Below, one piece after another: positions 36,388-40,449 of a DNA stretch of 40,449 bases (the first letter of the stretch is position 1; each line of letters begins with the position of its first letter). Origin of the DNA: Planctomycetota bacterium (GTDB taxonomy: Bacteria; Planctomycetota; SZUA-567); assembly GCA_031289115.1 (NCBI GenBank), contig JAITQC010000155.1, positions 1-40,449 on the forward strand. The letters are read 5' to 3'. Both the position numbers and the translations under genes were made by a program. A model generated the notes under the pieces. The model did not search any database, had not been told where the DNA came from, and saw only the letters and a list, made by a program, of their open reading frames with translations.

Positions 36388-36702
36388 CTACTGGGGTGTC
36401 CCCTCCTCCGCGCTGTCTTTGGTCATCCGATCATAATTGGCCCGGGCGCGATATTTCTTTTCGATGTCGCGGCCGCGTCTTTCCGCCAGTACTTCCTGCA
36501 CCAGGGCCATTCCCAGGGTTGAGACGAAAAAACCGAGGAGTAGAAAGGCGACGGTGATGTATATCCCCACCTCCCAGGCGGTCTCGGCCGTCATCACCGA
36601 CTCGGGCGGCAAGCCGGAAAACCAGCGTTGGTAGATCCAGCTACAGAGAAAGGACAAGAGGCCAAGAAGAGCGAAAAAGCCGCCCAGTTTTTTGATTAAC
36701 AT
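36388..36702 (-). CDS. Small two-TM protein between flhF and fliA
   Basis: KLGGFFALLGLLSFLCSWIYQRW and GIYITVAFLLLGFFVSTLGMALV; start overlaps the flhF stop by 7 nt. Confidence 0.7.
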   Translation of the reverse strand: MLIKKLGGFFALLGLLSFLCSWIYQRWFSGLPPESVMTAETAWEVGIYITVAFLLLGFFVSTLGMALVQEVLAERRGRDIEKKYRARANYDRMTKDSAEEGTPQ

Positions 36703-38051
36703 GACAGGTCACCTCCGTTACGGTCCCGTCCCGCCACCTGGAGGCGGCCGTTAACCAAGATATAGGTGCCGGTGACCAGACCGGCTAGAGGAGCGCTTTC
36801 CGCCGTAAGAAAAGAATCCTTGTATTTCTGGCCGGTAGTCACGTAACTGATACCGTCCCCTAGGGCGGCCGCCAGGGTGAGCAGCGTCCCATAGGAGGGG
36901 ATCTCGTCCAGTTTACTCAGGATCAGCCGGTTGAAATTGAGCGGGCGGAAGCGTTCGGTGATGTCGGCGATGTTTCTTGAGGCAGTGACGCTAGCCAGGA
37001 CCAGATGGGTCTCGTCCGGTTTTGCCGCCTCCAGCATGTCAGCCAACTCGTCCAGGCCTGACTTGTCGCGGGGCGAGCGGCCGCCAGTGTCGATAAGGAT
37101 CAGGTCAAGGTCAGACATCGACTCTATCAGGTGACGCATGTCTTCTGGACTACTGGCGGTTTCGGCCGGCATAGTCATAATCTGGCCGAGATTTTTCAAT
37201 TGGTAGTCAGCCGCCGGGCGGCTGCGGTCCTCATTAATCAGGCCCACCTGGCGTCCGCGCAGGGAAAAGTCCACTGCCAGTTTAGCGACGGTGGTTGATT
37301 TGCCGACCCCGGTGGGGCCAATGAACGCCACCACCGTAGGTCCATCCTCGCGTAGGAGGATGGGGCCAGCGACAGGAATGCGTTTGGCGATTTCCCGGGT
37401 GAGGGCGTTATGGAGTGCGATAGTCCCCTCCGAAAGCACTTTTTCATCCAGGTCCAGATTTTCCACCAGCTCCCGGGCCACTTCGGAATCGACATCGTCA
37501 TCGACTAGGATCTGGTAAAGCTTGAGGAGTTCCGGCCCCACCTTTGGCAACCCACCCCGGCCCTGCAGGGAGAAGAGGCGGTGCATTTCGTTTCGCATCT
37601 CGCGGTAGTCGCGGTTGATTTCGTCGCGGAATTCCCGGTTGTCGCGGGTCACTTCCGTCATGACATGCTTGATGTCCTGCAGGTGTCCGGCGAGGCCATG
37701 GCTGGTTTCGCCAAGCTCGGCTGGGGCGAGACGTTGACTCGCCACCATTTTCCGGCTTTGTTCGGCCAGTGACTCGGCCTTGGCGTAAGTCTTGAGGAGG
37801 GGGTGGATAGGGCCGTCGGTTTTGACTTTGGCCGGGGCTTCCTTGTCAGGTAAGGGGTTTATCGCCACCTCAAGCTCTACCTCGGAATCGCCACCGAGTT
37901 TGTTCATCGAAAGTAGCGACAAGAGGTTTTTGTGCGTGACTCGACGGCGATCAACTATGGTGAAGTTGCTGCCCAGTTTGGCCTTAGCCATATTGACCGC
38001 CTCGGTAACGGTTCGGCCGGTGAATATATGGGTTTTGCTTTTTTTCGCCAT
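36696..38051 (-). CDS. flhF: Flagellar biosynthesis SRP-like GTPase FlhF
   Basis: KTHIFTGRTVTEAVNMAKAKLGSNFTIVDRRRV; GPTGVGKSTTVAKLAVDFSLRGRQVGLINEDRSRPAADYQLKNLGQIM; DLILIDTGGRSPRDK. Confidence 0.93.
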   Translation of the reverse strand: MAKKSKTHIFTGRTVTEAVNMAKAKLGSNFTIVDRRRVTHKNLLSLLSMNKLGGDSEVELEVAINPLPDKEAPAKVKTDGPIHPLLKTYAKAESLAEQSRKMVASQRLAPAELGETSHGLAGHLQDIKHVMTEVTRDNREFRDEINRDYREMRNEMHRLFSLQGRGGLPKVGPELLKLYQILVDDDVDSEVARELVENLDLDEKVLSEGTIALHNALTREIAKRIPVAGPILLREDGPTVVAFIGPTGVGKSTTVAKLAVDFSLRGRQVGLINEDRSRPAADYQLKNLGQIMTMPAETASSPEDMRHLIESMSDLDLILIDTGGRSPRDKSGLDELADMLEAAKPDETHLVLASVTASRNIADITERFRPLNFNRLILSKLDEIPSYGTLLTLAAALGDGISYVTTGQKYKDSFLTAESAPLAGLVTGTYILVNGRLQVAGRDRNGGDLSC

Positions 38052-38190
38052 AATCAGTCACTCACTCTTTCACTTGCCCATTCTGTTTTTGTTTTTTCGC
38101 CAGTCCCCATCGTCTCCGGTCCCATCCCTCACGCTTGTCTTGCCGCCTTCTATGTCCCATCTGCCTATCCACTGCTAACCCTGGGTTCTC

Positions 38191-40410
38191 CTAACTGGCA
38201 GGCGAAAACAGCGTGCCAGCCTCTACTTTCACCATACCAACTGAAATGGGTTCATAATCCTGGAGAATTTCGTTAAAAGACATCACCGCCAGCATGGGTA
38301 TGCGCGCTAAGGTTAGACGCTTCATGTGTAGGCGTAGTTGCGGATTGGTGAGCATGAGCGGACTGTGTCCGGACTGTACCTGGCGCTGCACCTCGGTGGA
38401 AATAGCCTCAATGATCTTTTGCGAGGCGGCTGGCCTGAGGGTTAGGTATGATCCGCTGTCAGTGTGTTCAATCCGCTGCTGCAACTGCTCCTCGAGGCGG
38501 GGATCGAGGGTGACCACATGGATTTTCTTGGTGCCAGGGGCGGCATATTCGCTGCAAAGCCAGCGTTTCAGCCCATTCCTGGCGAATTCGGTCAGAATGT
38601 CGGGATCCTTGGTGCGGCGACCGAAATCGGCAAGAACCTCTAGAATGGCGGCGAGATTGCGGATTGACACCTTTTCCTGGAGGAGGTTTTGGAGAACTTT
38701 CTGGACATCGGTTATTGAGAGAATCTTGGCGTCGATGACCTCTTCCACCGTGCCGGGTGAATTTTCTTTGACCGCGTCCAGGAGGCGTTTGACCGCGTCC
38801 TTGGTCAGTAGTTCGGCGGCCCGCGCCTTGATCACCTCGGTAAGGTGGGTGGCAACCACGGTTTCGGCGTCCACCACGGTGTAACCGATGCGCTCGGCGT
38901 ATTCGCGGTAGTCGGCGGTTATCCATACTGCCGGCATGCCAAAAGCGGGTTCCACTGTCTCATCGCCATCTAGCTTTTCCGTGGCGGCTCCCGAGTCTAT
39001 GGCCATGAAGCGGTCCGCCTCGGCAGTGCCGCGGGCGGCCGGGGCGTCAAAAATCTTTACCACGTACTCGTTGGCCTCCAGCTGGATGTTGTCGCGGATA
39101 CGAATGGGGGGGACGATAATCCCCAGTTCCTGGGCCAGTTGCTGGCGGATAAGCTGTACCCGGGCCAGGAGTCCGCCACCCCCGGACTGCTTGGTGTCAA
39201 CCAGCGGTACCACCCCATAACCCACTTCCAGGGTCATGGTGTCGACCTTCAGGAGATTCTCCACCTTTTCCGGTTCGACCGGTTTAGCCTCTTCCTCTTT
39301 CGCCTTCGCCTTAGCTTGCTCCCGCTCCTCTTCCATGGTCGTTTCGGCGCTCTGGCGGGCTATATACCATAGGCCGAAGCATATCGAGGAAATGAGGAGG
39401 AGGGGGAAGGGCGGGAAGGGGGTGATCCGGACAAGGCCGGACAAACCTATTACTCCCATTATGAGAGAGGCCAGGAGAATGGGTTTGTGCTGGCCAAAGA
39501 ACTGGCCCATGACTTCCTGGCCAAATTCCATGCGCCCGGCGCTACGGGTGACCAGGAGGCCGGAGCCAACGCTTATCAGGAGGGAAGGTATCTGGGCGGA
39601 AAGACCGTCCCCGATGGTAAGGATGGTGTAGACCCGGGCGGCGTCGCTGAAGGTCATGCCGTGAATGGCGATTCCGATGATGAAGCCGACGCCGATATTT
39701 ATGAAGGTGATGATTATTCCAGCCAAGGTGTCGCCAGCCACAAATTTTGAAGCACCATCCATGGCGCCATAGAAGTCGGCCAGTTGCTGGATTTCTTGAC
39801 GGCGCTTCGTCGCCTCTGGCAGGTCAATGGTGCCGGCGTTAAGGTCGGCGTCGATGGCCATTTGTTTTCCTGGCATGGCGTCCAAGGTGAAGCGGGCCGC
39901 CACTTCGGCGATACGGGTGGCACCCTTGGTTATGACCAGGAACTGGACCAGCATCAGGATGGCAAAGATGGTGAGACCGACCGCCATGGAGTCGAGACTG
40001 GTCGAACCGGTGCCGCCGCCGCCGACAAAGGCCCCGAAGGTGGCGATTAATTCCCCGGCGGCGCCTAGACCTTCGCCGCCGCGACTAAGGATCAGCCGGG
40101 TGGAGGCGATGTTAAGGGCCAGCCGATAGAGGGTGAGGACAAGGAGAACGGAGGGGAAGCTACTGAAATGCAGGGGCTGCGCGACATAAATGGTCATCAT
40201 CAGGAGGATGATGCCTAGGAGAATGTTAATGCCGATCAAGATATCCATCAGGAACGGTGGCAGGGGCATGATCATGATGGAGAGGGCGGAAATGACGAAT
40301 ATGGCGATGAAAACGTTGCGGTTGCTACGGAAATAGCGTGTCAGGGTGACCTGGAGCGAGCCCAGGGCCATTCTAAAAGGATCGGGTTTCCTGACCGCTC
40401 CGGCACTCAT
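38191..40410 (-). CDS. flhA: Flagellar type III export protein FlhA
   Basis: IMPLPPFLMDILIGINILLGIILLMMTIYVAQPLHFSSFPSVLLVLTLYRLALNIASTRLIL; MPGKQMAIDADLNAGTIDLPEATKRR; SLLISVGSGLLVTRSAG. Start at 40410, or alternatively 40431. Confidence 0.96.
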   Translation of the reverse strand: MSAGAVRKPDPFRMALGSLQVTLTRYFRSNRNVFIAIFVISALSIMIMPLPPFLMDILIGINILLGIILLMMTIYVAQPLHFSSFPSVLLVLTLYRLALNIASTRLILSRGGEGLGAAGELIATFGAFVGGGGTGSTSLDSMAVGLTIFAILMLVQFLVITKGATRIAEVAARFTLDAMPGKQMAIDADLNAGTIDLPEATKRRQEIQQLADFYGAMDGASKFVAGDTLAGIIITFINIGVGFIIGIAIHGMTFSDAARVYTILTIGDGLSAQIPSLLISVGSGLLVTRSAGRMEFGQEVMGQFFGQHKPILLASLIMGVIGLSGLVRITPFPPFPLLLISSICFGLWYIARQSAETTMEEEREQAKAKAKEEEAKPVEPEKVENLLKVDTMTLEVGYGVVPLVDTKQSGGGGLLARVQLIRQQLAQELGIIVPPIRIRDNIQLEANEYVVKIFDAPAARGTAEADRFMAIDSGAATEKLDGDETVEPAFGMPAVWITADYREYAERIGYTVVDAETVVATHLTEVIKARAAELLTKDAVKRLLDAVKENSPGTVEEVIDAKILSITDVQKVLQNLLQEKVSIRNLAAILEVLADFGRRTKDPDILTEFARNGLKRWLCSEYAAPGTKKIHVVTLDPRLEEQLQQRIEHTDSGSYLTLRPAASQKIIEAISTEVQRQVQSGHSPLMLTNPQLRLHMKRLTLARIPMLAVMSFNEILQDYEPISVGMVKVEAGTLFSPAS

Positions 40411-40449
40411 ACCAACACCACTTCCTCTCATTGATGCCCGTAACTGGGG

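Overview
The window is mostly a high-GC bacterial chromosome segment, read by eye from the sequence and the ORF track. From left to right it contains:
(1) A Pro/Ala-rich lipoprotein gene.
(2) A minus-strand copper-handling cluster: an HMA-TauE/SafE-cupredoxin fusion, a DUF2318 protein, a CopA-type P1B ATPase and a small membrane-anchored protein. Two separate gene-junction tandem duplications lie inside this cluster.
(3) A divergent trio: ECF sigma factor, short TM protein and Spy/CpxP-like periplasmic protein.
(4) rlmE, a secreted protein, and two large tandem SPFH proteins carrying a repeated KG-x5-L-x-PG-x-Y-x2-NP motif.
(5) mutS, an M15/DUF882-like protein with a dockerin/EF-hand-like loop, a DUF2225-like protein and cinA.
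(6) A PPC/DUF296 protein, an EndoIII-like protein with a histone-H1-like tail, long-form hisG, a zinc-ribbon protein, yebC and a SpoU/TrmH methyltransferase.
(7) A visibly AT-richer accessory island (about 27.36-32.3 kb). It holds a compact C5-methyltransferase / DUF262 / HEPN (R-x4-H) operon, beside a decayed subtilisin-like (S8) peptidase whose catalytic motifs survive in shifted frames.
(8) An HD hydrolase, a methyltransferase, argC, rsfS, fliA, a small TM protein, flhF and flhA.

The best candidate for an under-described system is the methyltransferase-DUF262-HEPN operon. No CRISPR array, rRNA or tRNA was recognised. Family assignments come from motif recognition, not database searches.
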